Shown in pieces: positions 1-5,736 of a stretch of DNA of 7,602 nucleotides (within the stretch, counting starts at the first letter, position 1; each line of letters begins with the position of its first letter). Source of the stretch: Thermodesulfobacteriota bacterium (GTDB taxonomy: Bacteria; Desulfobacterota; BSN033; UBA1163); assembly GCA_030024065.1 (NCBI GenBank), contig JASEIE010000197.1:1-7602 (forward strand). The letters are read 5' to 3'. The position numbers and the translations under genes are program-made. Below the pieces are notes generated by a model, which was given only the letters and a program-made list of their open reading frames with translations, was not told where the DNA came from and did not search any database.

Positions 1-1
1 C

Positions 2-481
2 GACCTCTTTTTCACGATGGGCGTGCCCTTTGAGAAGGAGGAGGACCTTGAACAGACGATCCAGCTTCAAAAGGAGATCCGGGGCCGCTATCCCAATGTG
101 AAGGGAATCCGCACCTTCACGATCGAGATGGAACCGGGTTCTCCGTGGCATCTCGATCCCAAGGCATTCGGTGTGAGGACTCATCTGCGGAATTTTATGG
201 ATTTTTACCGTTACCATTCGGGAGAAGAAAACGCCTTCTCTTCTCTGGGATACTGGATCCCGGACTATTTTAAAGGGGCAGGGAATGAGAAGGATTTTGA
301 AGAAAGATTGCAAAGGGTGAAATGCAACCATTTCTGTTTCATCCATCCCGATGCGAGGAAGTCGTCGAGCCCATTCTGGGGAAGGAGGCTTTGTGACCTC
401 TCCAGTTTGCTCTGGAGGGCCAAAAGCTGGATGAATAAGCGAGGCAAAGAAGGTCTTTTCAAAGATATTCGGATATGGTAA
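2..481 (+). CDS. Radical SAM protein, C-terminal part (5' end outside window)
   Basis: The frame is open from the first complete codon at base 2 and ends at TAA 479-481, so this is the last 159 residues of a longer protein. It begins DLFFTMGVPFEKEEDLEQT, which resembles the late TIM-barrel strand (D-x-F-F-x-x-G-x-P) of B12-binding radical SAM enzymes. The segment GIRTFTIEMEPGSPWHLDP follows, like the 'PGSP' strand in the same family. The tail contains CNHFCFIHPDARK and a PFWGRRLC stretch, a pattern I associate with radical SAM/cobalamin proteins. The CxxxCxxC cluster motif and any B12 domain would lie upstream and cannot be checked, so the substrate is unknown. The next gene starts 34 bp later on the same strand, suggesting co-transcription. 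An ATG at 17 is internal and not a credible start. Confidence 0.8.
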   Translation, partial: DLFFTMGVPFEKEEDLEQTIQLQKEIRGRYPNVKGIRTFTIEMEPGSPWHLDPKAFGVRTHLRNFMDFYRYHSGEENAFSSLGYWIPDYFKGAGNEKDFEERLQRVKCNHFCFIHPDARKSSSPFWGRRLCDLSSLLWRAKSWMNKRGKEGLFKDIRIW

Positions 482-500
482 ATTGAAAAACCAATTCAAA

Positions 501-509
501 GAGGAGGTG
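501..509 (+). promoter_or_regulatory. Ribosome binding site deciding the start at 516
   Basis: GAGGAGGTG lies 6 bases before ATG 516. It favours that start over an in-frame TTG at 483, which has no comparable site and would place extra charged residues in front of the signal peptide. Confidence 0.7.
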
Positions 510-515
510 TCTACC

Positions 516-1307
516 ATGAGAAAGGTGAAGTTTTTCGCTTGCGTTTGGTTCGTTTGCATTTTCCTTCTGCTGATTTCCATGCCTCTGCGCGCCGCTGAGA
601 TTGGCAAAGAGGTGAAGGTCACCTACCTGGGCCATGCGGCATTTAAGCTTGTCTCTCCCAAAGGGGTGGTGATCTATGTCGATCCGTTTCTAAGCGGAAA
701 TCCGAAGACCCCCCCGGAGATGAAGACCGTTGAGAAGGCGGATCTGATCCTCGTCACCCATGGACATGGAGACCATGTGGGAGATACCCTTGCCATCGCT
801 GAGAAGACGAATGCGAAGGTCATTGCCATGCCTGAATTAGGAAGGTATCTCACCCGGAAGGGTGCCAAGAATGTGGTGGGGATGAACAAGGGGGGGACCG
901 TGAATTCTCATGGCATTGCCATCACCATGGTTCATGCCCTCCACAGTTCGAGCGTCACCGAAGGGGATCAGGTCATTTATACAGGAGACCCTGTCGGATT
1001 TGTCATTCGGTTTGAAAATGGCTTCACCCTTTATCATGCAGGAGATACCGGAGTCTTTGGGGATATGAAGATCATTGGTGAGATCTATAAACCGGAGGTC
1101 TCCTTTCTTCCCATCGGAGGTCTCTTTACCATGGGTCCGAGGGAGGCTGCCTATGCGGCAAAACTTCTTGGTTCAAAGGTTGTGGTTCCGATGCATTATG
1201 GAACCTTTCCGGTTCTGACCGGAACCGTGGAGGATTTCCAGAAATGGATGAAAGAGTCGCCCCAGACCAAAGTGCTAATTGTAAAACCCGGAGAGACGAT
1301 CCAGTAG
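516..1307 (+). CDS. Exported metal-dependent hydrolase, UPF0173/metallo-beta-lactamase fold
   Basis: The 263-residue product starts with a signal peptide: MRKVK, a hydrophobic stretch at about residues 6-22, and probable cleavage after A26 or A27 in PLRAAE. The rest is a metallo-beta-lactamase-fold domain of the UlaG/UPF0173 type. It has THGHGDH at 81-87 (metal ligands H82, H84, D86, H87), ALHSSS at 141-146 (H143 a likely ligand), HAGDTG at 174-179 (D177) and PMHYGT at 226-231 (H228). All expected metal-binding positions are present, so it should be active. Family members are usually cytoplasmic and about 225-230 residues long; the difference here is the leader, which implies a periplasmic location. 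The substrate is unknown for this family. It probably shares a transcript with the radical SAM gene before it. Confidence 0.88.
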   Translation: MRKVKFFACVWFVCIFLLLISMPLRAAEIGKEVKVTYLGHAAFKLVSPKGVVIYVDPFLSGNPKTPPEMKTVEKADLILVTHGHGDHVGDTLAIAEKTNAKVIAMPELGRYLTRKGAKNVVGMNKGGTVNSHGIAITMVHALHSSSVTEGDQVIYTGDPVGFVIRFENGFTLYHAGDTGVFGDMKIIGEIYKPEVSFLPIGGLFTMGPREAAYAAKLLGSKVVVPMHYGTFPVLTGTVEDFQKWMKESPQTKVLIVKPGETIQ

Positions 1308-1335
1308 CCGAACATTTATAGAAGCTCCATTGGGG

Positions 1336-1363
1336 GTGGTGGAAACCACTCGCCTTGAGGCGA
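1336..1363. repeat. Two adjacent small palindromes
   Basis: GTGGT-GGAA-ACCAC (1336-1349) is followed at once by TCGCCT-TG-AGGCGA (1350-1363). Both stems are perfect. The 8-mer CTCGCCTT (1349-1356) recurs at 1558-1565 in the hairpin on the other side of the inverted-repeat element, and the surrounding GGAA..CC..CTCGCCTT text is similar. The two may be diverged copies of one palindromic repeat. Confidence 0.5.
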
Positions 1364-1430
1364 AGCAAAACTGGGCGAAATGTGAACAGAGTGAACATGA
1401 GCCAAATCTGGGAACAAACTGCTTAGTCTT

Positions 1431-1508
1431 GTCATACTCGCGAAAACGGGTATCCAGGAATTTTTCTTTACGATTTTTGTTCTGGATTCCTGCTTTCGCA
1501 GGAATGAC
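1431..1508. repeat. Dispersed inverted-repeat element, copy A
   Basis: The left arm (1431-1460) begins GTCATACTCGCG. The right arm (1480-1508) ends GCAGGAATGAC. The arms are imperfect inverted repeats of about 29 bp around a T-rich loop of about 19 bp. The right arm is itself palindromic: ATTCCTGC-TTTC-GCAGGAAT. Read on the - strand it gives the recurrent pseudo-peptide VIPAKAGIQ, often seen as spurious short ORFs in genomes carrying this repeat. The second copy at 2813-2874 shares 25 of 27 bases in the right arm. No open frame of its own is visible, so any mobility would depend on enzymes supplied elsewhere. Confidence 0.8.
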
Positions 1509-1526
1509 AATCAAATGAAACTAAAA

Positions 1527-1541
1527 TCGACTTGAAGTCGA
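1527..1541. repeat. Perfect 7-bp palindrome
   Basis: TCGACTTGAAGTCGA is TCGACTT and its exact complement around a single central G. It lies 18 bp after the inverted-repeat element. It could be an operator-like site or part of a larger repeat unit; nothing else identifies it. Confidence 0.4.
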
Positions 1542-1551
1542 ATCGGTTTCG

Positions 1552-1583
1552 GAATCCCTCGCCTTCAAGGTGAGGGAGGATTC
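1552..1583. repeat. Bulged hairpin upstream of the dehydrogenase gene
   Basis: GAATCC (1552-1557) pairs with GGATTC (1578-1583). CTCGCCT (1558-1564) pairs with AGGTGAG (1568-1574) with one G-T wobble and a TCA loop, leaving a 3-base bulge at 1575-1577. No T-run follows, so it is not a clear terminator. It shares CTCGCCTT with the palindrome at 1350 and is probably a REP-like unit. Confidence 0.5.
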
Positions 1584-1649
1584 AGTAGCTCAAACCTTTG
1601 ATGGCGTTTGTAAAATTGGTTACACCCCAATAACAAGGAGGCAAAGGAG

Positions 1650-2672
1650 ATGCGCATTTTTGTGACTCGATTGATTCCCCAAGCAGGGATCAATCTTTTA
1701 CGCAGAGAAGCGGAGGTAAATGTCTGGCCAGGTCCAGAGGATGAAGTCCCGACAAGAGGAGAGGTCCTTCAGGGAGTGAAAGGGACCGATGTCCTTCTCT
1801 CCCTTCTGACCGAGACGATCGACCGTGATGTCATGGAAGCTAACCCGGGACTCCTCGGGGTGGCCAATATGGCTGTGGGGTATAACAATATCGATGTGAA
1901 GACAGCCACTGAATTAGGGATTCCTGTCACCAATACGCCCGGTGTTTTGACCGATACGACTGCGGATCTTGCCTGGGCTCTGATCATGGCGGTGGCTCGA
2001 AATATTGCGCAGGGACACCTTTATGTCAAGGAGGGGCGCTTCAAAATCTGGGGCCCCAACATTCTCCTTGGAACGGACGTGAGCCCGGGAGGAAGCGGAA
2101 AGAAAAAAACCCTGGGCATCATCGGCTTCGGACGAATCGGGCAGACGGTGCTCAAACGATCAAAAGGCTTTGACATGCGCGTTCTTGCTTACGATCCTTT
2201 TCAGAAAGAGGTGATCCAACGAACCGGAGAGGTTGAGTACCGGGAGTTGCCAGACCTTTTAAGAGAGAGTGACTTTATTACCCTCCACACCTCACTGACC
2301 GAGGCGACCTTCCATCTGATCGGAGAGAAAGAACTCTCCATGATGAAACCCACCGCTTACCTCATCAATGCATCGAGGGGTCCGATCATCGATGAGAAGG
2401 CATTGGTGAGAGCCCTCAGAGAGAAGAGGATAGGAGGGGCGGCTCTCGATGTTTATGAGAATGAGCCGGGGCTGGCGCCAGGACTTGCGGAATGTGACAA
2501 CGTGGTGCTACTGCCCCATCTGGGAAGCGCCTCTCATGAAACCCGGGATAAAATGGCCACGATGGCTGCTACCAATGCCCTTGCCTTATTGAGGAAGGAG
2601 AAGGCTCCGAATACGGTCAATCCTGAAGTTTATGAGACCCATGCCTACCGACATCGGATCAGAGTTCCCTGA
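1650..2672 (+). CDS. D-isomer-specific 2-hydroxyacid dehydrogenase (glyoxylate/hydroxypyruvate reductase type)
   Basis: This 340-residue cytosolic enzyme would interconvert a 2-oxoacid and a D-2-hydroxyacid using NAD(P)H. Glyoxylate or hydroxypyruvate is the likeliest substrate by family resemblance. The split catalytic domain (about 1-105 and 295-325) encloses a Rossmann domain with GFGRIG at 159-164. D182 at the end of the second strand (LAYDP) points to NADH rather than NADPH. The catalytic trio is R243 in NASRG, E272 in DVYENEP and H290 in LLPHLGSAS. The substrate-loop motif VGYNNID (76-82) and TNTPGVLTDTTAD (94-106) are typical of the GyaR/GRHPR group. A slightly longer linker, PGGSGKKK (146-153), precedes the nucleotide-binding motif. 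ATG 1650 is supported by AAGGAGG at 1635-1641, 8 bases upstream. Exact substrate cannot be told from sequence. Confidence 0.9.
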   Translation: MRIFVTRLIPQAGINLLRREAEVNVWPGPEDEVPTRGEVLQGVKGTDVLLSLLTETIDRDVMEANPGLLGVANMAVGYNNIDVKTATELGIPVTNTPGVLTDTTADLAWALIMAVARNIAQGHLYVKEGRFKIWGPNILLGTDVSPGGSGKKKTLGIIGFGRIGQTVLKRSKGFDMRVLAYDPFQKEVIQRTGEVEYRELPDLLRESDFITLHTSLTEATFHLIGEKELSMMKPTAYLINASRGPIIDEKALVRALREKRIGGAALDVYENEPGLAPGLAECDNVVLLPHLGSASHETRDKMATMAATNALALLRKEKAPNTVNPEVYETHAYRHRIRVP

Positions 2673-2687
2673 CCCCCCTCACCCACA

Positions 2688-2713
2688 CCTCTCTCTCCCA
2701 GGGGAGAGGGGGG
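2688..2713. repeat. C/T-rich to G/A-rich hairpin after the dehydrogenase gene
   Basis: A run of CT repeats (2688-2698) pairs with GGAGAGGGGGG (2703-2713) across a CAGG loop, starting 15 bp after the stop. It resembles the CCTCACCC..CTCTCCC..GGGAGAGG dispersed palindromes of many proteobacterial genomes. It could help end the upstream transcript, but an A-rich rather than T-rich stretch follows on +, so intrinsic termination is doubtful. Confidence 0.5.
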
Positions 2714-2726
2714 AGGAAAATATTCG

Positions 2727-2755
2727 TTGAATCTCTCAGAAAAAATATGTAAACT
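2727..2755 (+). promoter_or_regulatory. Candidate sigma70-type promoter for the mla operon
   Basis: TTGAAT (2727-2732, 4 of 6 to consensus) and TAAACT (2750-2755, 4 of 6) are separated by exactly 17 bases rich in A/T. They lie about 180 bp ahead of mlaE with the inverted-repeat element between. An alternative -10-like TATAAA at 2902-2907 is nearer the gene but lacks a good -35. Both are inference from sequence alone. Confidence 0.3.
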
Positions 2756-2812
2756 ACCTCTTAACTCTGGAAACCCATTTCTTTACATGATAACATAAGT
2801 CTTATACAGTTT

Positions 2813-2874
2813 GTCATTCCGGGCTTGACCCGGAATCCAGTGTCTTTCTGGATTCCGGCTTTTGCAGGAATGAC
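2813..2874. repeat. Dispersed inverted-repeat element, copy B
   Basis: The left arm GTCATTCCGGG..CCCGGAATCCAG (2813-2840) and right arm CTGGATTCCGG..CAGGAATGAC (2848-2874) face each other across a 7-bp loop. The left arm contains its own perfect stem, ATTCCGGG-CTTGA-CCCGGAAT. The right arm differs from copy A (1431-1508) at two positions. It lies 61 bp before the mlaE start. Its sequence is open in the mlaE frame, giving a false N-terminal extension from an ATG at 2825. Confidence 0.82.
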
Positions 2875-2935
2875 GTGCTTTGTTGTGATTAATGACGCTG
2901 TGTATAAAGGGATATTCTCCCCCCTGCATTTCGAA

Positions 2936-3703
2936 ATGAACCGAATCAAAGAACTCATCAGCGATCTTCAAAACTTCTATCTCCTTTCTTATCACGGCCT
3001 TCTGGGGATGGTGAGGCGCCCCTTCTATTTTAAAGATGTGATCGAGCAGATGGACTATGCCGGATCAGGCTCCTTTTTCATCATCCTTCTCATCTCCCTT
3101 TTTATGGGGATGGCCCTCTCCCTTCAACTCTCAGCAGAGCTTTCAAGGCTTGGGATGAAGATGTATACGGGAAAGGTGGTGGGTATTTCCATCATCAGGG
3201 AGATAGGACCTGTGCTGACAGCAGTGGTTTTTGCGGGAAGGGTGGGTTCGGGTATCGCATCAGAATTGGGTTCCATGGTGCTCGGTCACCAGGTGGATAC
3301 CCTTCGGGTCTTTGGTGTCGATCCCGTGAAGAAGCTGGTCACTCCAAGGATACTGAGCGCCGTCCTCATGCTCCCTGTTTTGACCATCATCGGCGATGTC
3401 GTCTCCCTCTTTGGCGCCTATTATATCGCTGTATTTGTGAGCCACCAGAGCGGCACATTTTTCTGGAGCTCGATCCGCGATATTCTGATCTATGAGAATG
3501 TGCTGGCAGGCTCTATCAAACCCTTTATCTTCGGTTATCTGATCGCCTGTATCAGTTGTTATATGGGTCTCTCTGCAAAGGGCGGCGCAATCGGGCTGAG
3601 GCGTACGACGACCAAAGCGGTGGTCGGCTCCTTTATCGCGATTATCGTTGCCGATTTTATCCTGACAAGAATCTTGCTCTATGTTTTAGGGTTCTCGGTA
3701 TGA
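2936..3703 (+). CDS. mlaE: MlaE-family ABC transporter permease
   Basis: The 255-residue inner-membrane permease subunit belongs to an MCE-type lipid ABC transporter (MlaE/Ttg2B/YrbE family). After an amphipathic N-terminus (residues 1-40) come hydrophobic segments at about 46-66, 88-108, 139-165, 192-212 and 229-252. The family core REIGPVLTAVVFAGRVGSG (88-106) runs into ELGSM, then QVDTLRVFGVDPVKKLVTPR (119-138), the loop expected to contact the ATPase. A frame upstream is open to ATG 2825, but those 37 residues are encoded by the inverted-repeat element and its flank. The start at 2936 (MNRIKELISDL) gives the normal family length and N-terminus. No strong ribosome site precedes it, so the exact start is less certain than the identity. 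The stop overlaps mlaF by ATGA, indicating translational coupling. Confidence 0.9.
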   Translation: MNRIKELISDLQNFYLLSYHGLLGMVRRPFYFKDVIEQMDYAGSGSFFIILLISLFMGMALSLQLSAELSRLGMKMYTGKVVGISIIREIGPVLTAVVFAGRVGSGIASELGSMVLGHQVDTLRVFGVDPVKKLVTPRILSAVLMLPVLTIIGDVVSLFGAYYIAVFVSHQSGTFFWSSIRDILIYENVLAGSIKPFIFGYLIACISCYMGLSAKGGAIGLRRTTTKAVVGSFIAIIVADFILTRILLYVLGFSV

Positions 3704-4440
3704 TCGAATTCGATCGAGTTTCGTTTTCTTATGGGTCCCGTCCCGTTCTCCAAAAGGTGAGTTTTTACATCCATGCGGATGAGAGAGTAGCCATCCTCGG
3801 TGGGAGCGGAGATGGTAAGACAACGATTCTAAAACTCATCCTGGGGCTTTTGAGGCCTGATTCGGGGCAAATCTATATTGATGGGGAAGAGATCAACGAT
3901 AAAGGAGAAGATGCCCTTCGAAACATTCGGAAAAATTTCAGCATTGTGTTTCAGGAAGGAGCCCTTTTCGATTCACTGAATGTAAAAGAAAACGTCGCTT
4001 TTGGTTTGAGAGAATACACAAGGATGTCTGAGGAGGAGATCGACCGGAAAGTGAGAGAATTGCTTAGAAGGGTAGGGCTGGAGGAAGCAGTGGGACTGAT
4101 GCCCGAAGAACTGAGCGGTGGCATGCACCGCAGGGTGGCCATCATGAGATCGATCGCCGCCTTTGAGCCAAAGATGTTCCTCTATGATGAATCCACGACA
4201 GGGCTCGATTCAATCAGTGCGGATGTCATATGCAGATTGATCCTCGATCTCTCTCAGCAGGGGAAGGGTTTTATCATCGTCACCCATAAGGTCTACGATG
4301 CCTTCAGATTGGCAAACAGGTTTATGTTCTTAAAGGGCGGTACGATCGTTTTCAATGGCGACAGGGAGAGGTTCCTTCGGTCCACCATCCCTGAGATTCA
4401 GATCTTCCTGAGAGAACTTAATATCGATCCGAACAGATGA
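3700..4440 (+). CDS. mlaF: MlaF-family ABC transporter ATP-binding protein
   Basis: This 246-residue cytoplasmic ATPase should power the MlaE permease. Visible motifs are Walker A GGSGDGKT (34-41), Q-loop Q85 in FQEGALFDSLNV, signature LSGGM (138-142) followed by HRRVAIMR, Walker B MFLYDE (159-164) with catalytic E164, D-loop TGLD (167-170) and switch H196 in IIVTHK. The FQEGALFDSLNV context is typical of the MlaF/Ttg2A/Mkl branch. One oddity is DES in place of the usual DEP after Walker B (S165); the catalytic residues are unaffected. The start ATG 3700 overlaps the mlaE stop by 4 bp. The frame is open back to 3556, but that part is a shadow of mlaE. mlaD follows after 24 bp. Confidence 0.93.
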   Translation: MIEFDRVSFSYGSRPVLQKVSFYIHADERVAILGGSGDGKTTILKLILGLLRPDSGQIYIDGEEINDKGEDALRNIRKNFSIVFQEGALFDSLNVKENVAFGLREYTRMSEEEIDRKVRELLRRVGLEEAVGLMPEELSGGMHRRVAIMRSIAAFEPKMFLYDESTTGLDSISADVICRLILDLSQQGKGFIIVTHKVYDAFRLANRFMFLKGGTIVFNGDRERFLRSTIPEIQIFLRELNIDPNR

Positions 4441-4464
4441 GATGTCGAACGATGGAGGAAAGAG

Positions 4465-5670
4465 ATGTTTGACATGAAGAAAGAGCTGAGGTGGTCGAAG
4501 TTGAAGGTGGGGTCGGTTATCACCATGGCCCTTCTGGCGCTTCTGACAGCCATATTTTTTGCAGGGAAGATGGAGAAGATCTTCTCACCGAAGATCGATC
4601 TGAAGATCCAGTTCCAGGATGTGAAGGGATTGAGAAAAGGGGCGCCGGTCTGGATATTCGGGACAGAGGTAGGTTCCGTAAAGGCGATCTATTTAGATCC
4701 GGTTTTAGGAGCAGTGGTGACCATCTCAGTCAATAAGAATGTCCAGGGGTTTATTCGAAAGGATGCTCAGGCGAGCATTCTTACCATGGGGCTTCTGGGC
4801 GATAAATATGTTGAGCTAAATACCGGTTCTCCGAATTTAGAACCGATTCAAAGGGGAGAGACAATCAAGGGCGTGGTGCCGGTCGAATTTTCAGAGATCA
4901 TGGAGACTGCCGGCGTCTCGATCGGGAAGATAGGTGATTTTATCAAGAAACTGGACAGCCTTCTGGAGAGGATAGAGACGGGGAAAGGGACGTTAGCTAA
5001 ATTTCTCACCGACCCTTCCATCTATGATAACATCAATCGAAGCGTTAGAACCTTATCCCTTATCCTGGAAGAGATCAAGGGCTCCAGAGGGACGCTCAAG
5101 ATGCTCGTGGAGGATCCTTCCCTCTATCAGAGAATGGTTTCCGCTGTTTCCTCCGTAGAAGAGTTTTCCAGAAAGCTGAATGAGAGCCCTGGAACGCTCA
5201 AAAAATTGCTGGAAGACCCTTCGCTCTATCAAAAAACGGTCTCTGCCGTTTCGTCGATTGAAGAGTTTGCCAGAAAGGTCAACGAGAGCAAAGGAACACT
5301 CAATAAACTGGTAGAAGATCCATCTCTCTACGATAAAACTCTGGCAACCGTTTCATCCATAGAGCAATTAACCAAGAACATCGAACAGATCAGTCAGGAT
5401 ATTGAAAAATTTAGCAAAGGATTGAATGAAAAAACCGGGACACTGAAACGGATAGTCGATGATCCCTCCCTCTATGACAACCTGAATCAATCATCGGCCC
5501 ATCTCTCTTCCATTCTTAAAAGAATCGACCAGGGAGAGGGTCTGGCAGGGGCTTTGCTCCATGACAAGGAGCTTGCCAATGAATTGAAGGGGACGATCGC
5601 GGAACTGAAAGAGTTGATGAGAGACATCAAAGACCACCCCAAGAAATATTTTAAATTCAGCATCTTTTAG
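4465..5670 (+). CDS. mlaD: MlaD-family MCE domain protein with helical repeat tail
   Basis: The 401-residue product is the membrane-anchored substrate-binding subunit of the transporter. It has a short cytosolic head, one transmembrane helix at about 16-34 and an MCE domain at about 44-121 (QFQDVKGLRKGAPVWIFGTEVG through LGDKYVELNTGSP). A periplasmic helical tail follows. MlaD-type MCE domains form hexameric rings with a central lipid channel; that is family knowledge, not seen here. The tail holds five GTLxxxxxDPSxY units at 175, 209, 243, 277 and 325 plus a degenerate one at 359, and ends HPKKYFKFSIF, a C-terminal motif common in long MlaD-like proteins. At 401 residues it is about twice E. 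coli MlaD. ATG 4465 is preceded by GGAGG at 4454-4458. No mlaC or mlaB follows. Confidence 0.92.
   Translation: MFDMKKELRWSKLKVGSVITMALLALLTAIFFAGKMEKIFSPKIDLKIQFQDVKGLRKGAPVWIFGTEVGSVKAIYLDPVLGAVVTISVNKNVQGFIRKDAQASILTMGLLGDKYVELNTGSPNLEPIQRGETIKGVVPVEFSEIMETAGVSIGKIGDFIKKLDSLLERIETGKGTLAKFLTDPSIYDNINRSVRTLSLILEEIKGSRGTLKMLVEDPSLYQRMVSAVSSVEEFSRKLNESPGTLKKLLEDPSLYQKTVSAVSSIEEFARKVNESKGTLNKLVEDPSLYDKTLATVSSIEQLTKNIEQISQDIEKFSKGLNEKTGTLKRIVDDPSLYDNLNQSSAHLSSILKRIDQGEGLAGALLHDKELANELKGTIAELKELMRDIKDHPKKYFKFSIF
4987..5640 (+). repeat. 34-residue (102-bp) coding repeat array in mlaD
   Basis: GTL-initiated units begin at bases 4987, 5089, 5191, 5293, 5437 and 5539. Spacings are 34, 34, 34, 48 and 34 residues. 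The consensus is GTL-K-x-L-[VL]-[ED]-DPSLY followed by a helix such as VSAVSSIEEFARKVNES. The 48-residue interval contains a 14-residue addition near LTKNIEQISQDIEK, equal to two heptads. The DNA of neighbouring units has diverged widely at synonymous sites, so the duplication is old and maintained at protein level. Confidence 0.85.
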
Positions 5671-5700
5671 GAGAGCTTTGAAAAACTACTTTTCGCTCTC
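5671..5700. repeat. Bulged hairpin directly after mlaD
   Basis: GAGAGC (5671-5676) pairs with GCTCTC (5695-5700). Inside it GAAAA (5680-5684) pairs with TTTTC (5690-5694) around an ACTAC loop, leaving a 3-T bulge. It starts at the base after the mlaD stop and may act with the next hairpin in ending the transcript or protecting its 3' end. Confidence 0.45.
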
Positions 5701-5706
5701 TTGATC

Positions 5707-5736
5707 AGAGATTTCTGGACTTTTTCAGAAATCTCT
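5707..5736. terminator. Candidate bidirectional terminator between mlaD and the cyclase gene
   Basis: AGAGATTTCTG (5707-5717) and CAGAAATCTCT (5726-5736) form a perfect 11-bp stem with an 8-base loop. It sits between two convergent genes and ends one base before the cyclase stop codon. T-runs after the stem are short on both strands, so the strength is uncertain. Position and symmetry are the main support. Confidence 0.55.

Larger units (their letters stand above)
1308..1649 (+). other. Gene-free stretch filled with palindromes and a dispersed repeat
   Basis: No convincing coding frame exists here. Short frames on both strands are translations of repeats. The stretch holds a pair of small hairpins (1336-1363), a dispersed inverted-repeat element (1431-1508), a perfect palindrome (1527-1541) and a bulged hairpin (1552-1583), followed by the leader of the dehydrogenase gene. 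A weak promoter-like pair lies at 1598-1603 (TTGATG) and 1621-1626 (TACACC), but the match is too poor to call. No hairpin is followed by a T-run that would make a standard terminator. Confidence 0.6.

Noticed and set aside
1316..1518. Overlapping short frames on both strands giving peptides such as VIPAKAGIQ and FWIPAFAGM
   Set aside because: They are translations of the dispersed inverted-repeat element, lack ribosome sites and have no protein family features.
1431..2874. The two inverted-repeat copies as ends of a composite transposon carrying the dehydrogenase gene
   Set aside because: Each copy is a complete small palindromic unit, no transposase lies between them and no flanking target duplication was seen.
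2825..2935. mlaE start at ATG 2825
   Set aside because: The extra 37 residues come from the repeat and its flank; ATG 2936 gives the family's normal N-terminus and length.
2761..2995. Two - strand frames across the repeat before mlaE
   Set aside because: They are read through repeat copy B and the antisense of the mlaE start, with no coding character.
3556..3699. mlaF start at ATG 3556
   Set aside because: This stretch is mlaE coding sequence in another frame; the ABC domain begins at the coupled ATG 3700.
4491..4736. 81-residue + frame inside mlaD
   Set aside because: It is a shadow of the MCE-domain coding sequence with no recognisable protein features.
4987..5640. 102-bp periodic array as a CRISPR or satellite
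   Set aside because: The periodicity is in the protein; the DNA units are diverged, in frame and have no spacers.
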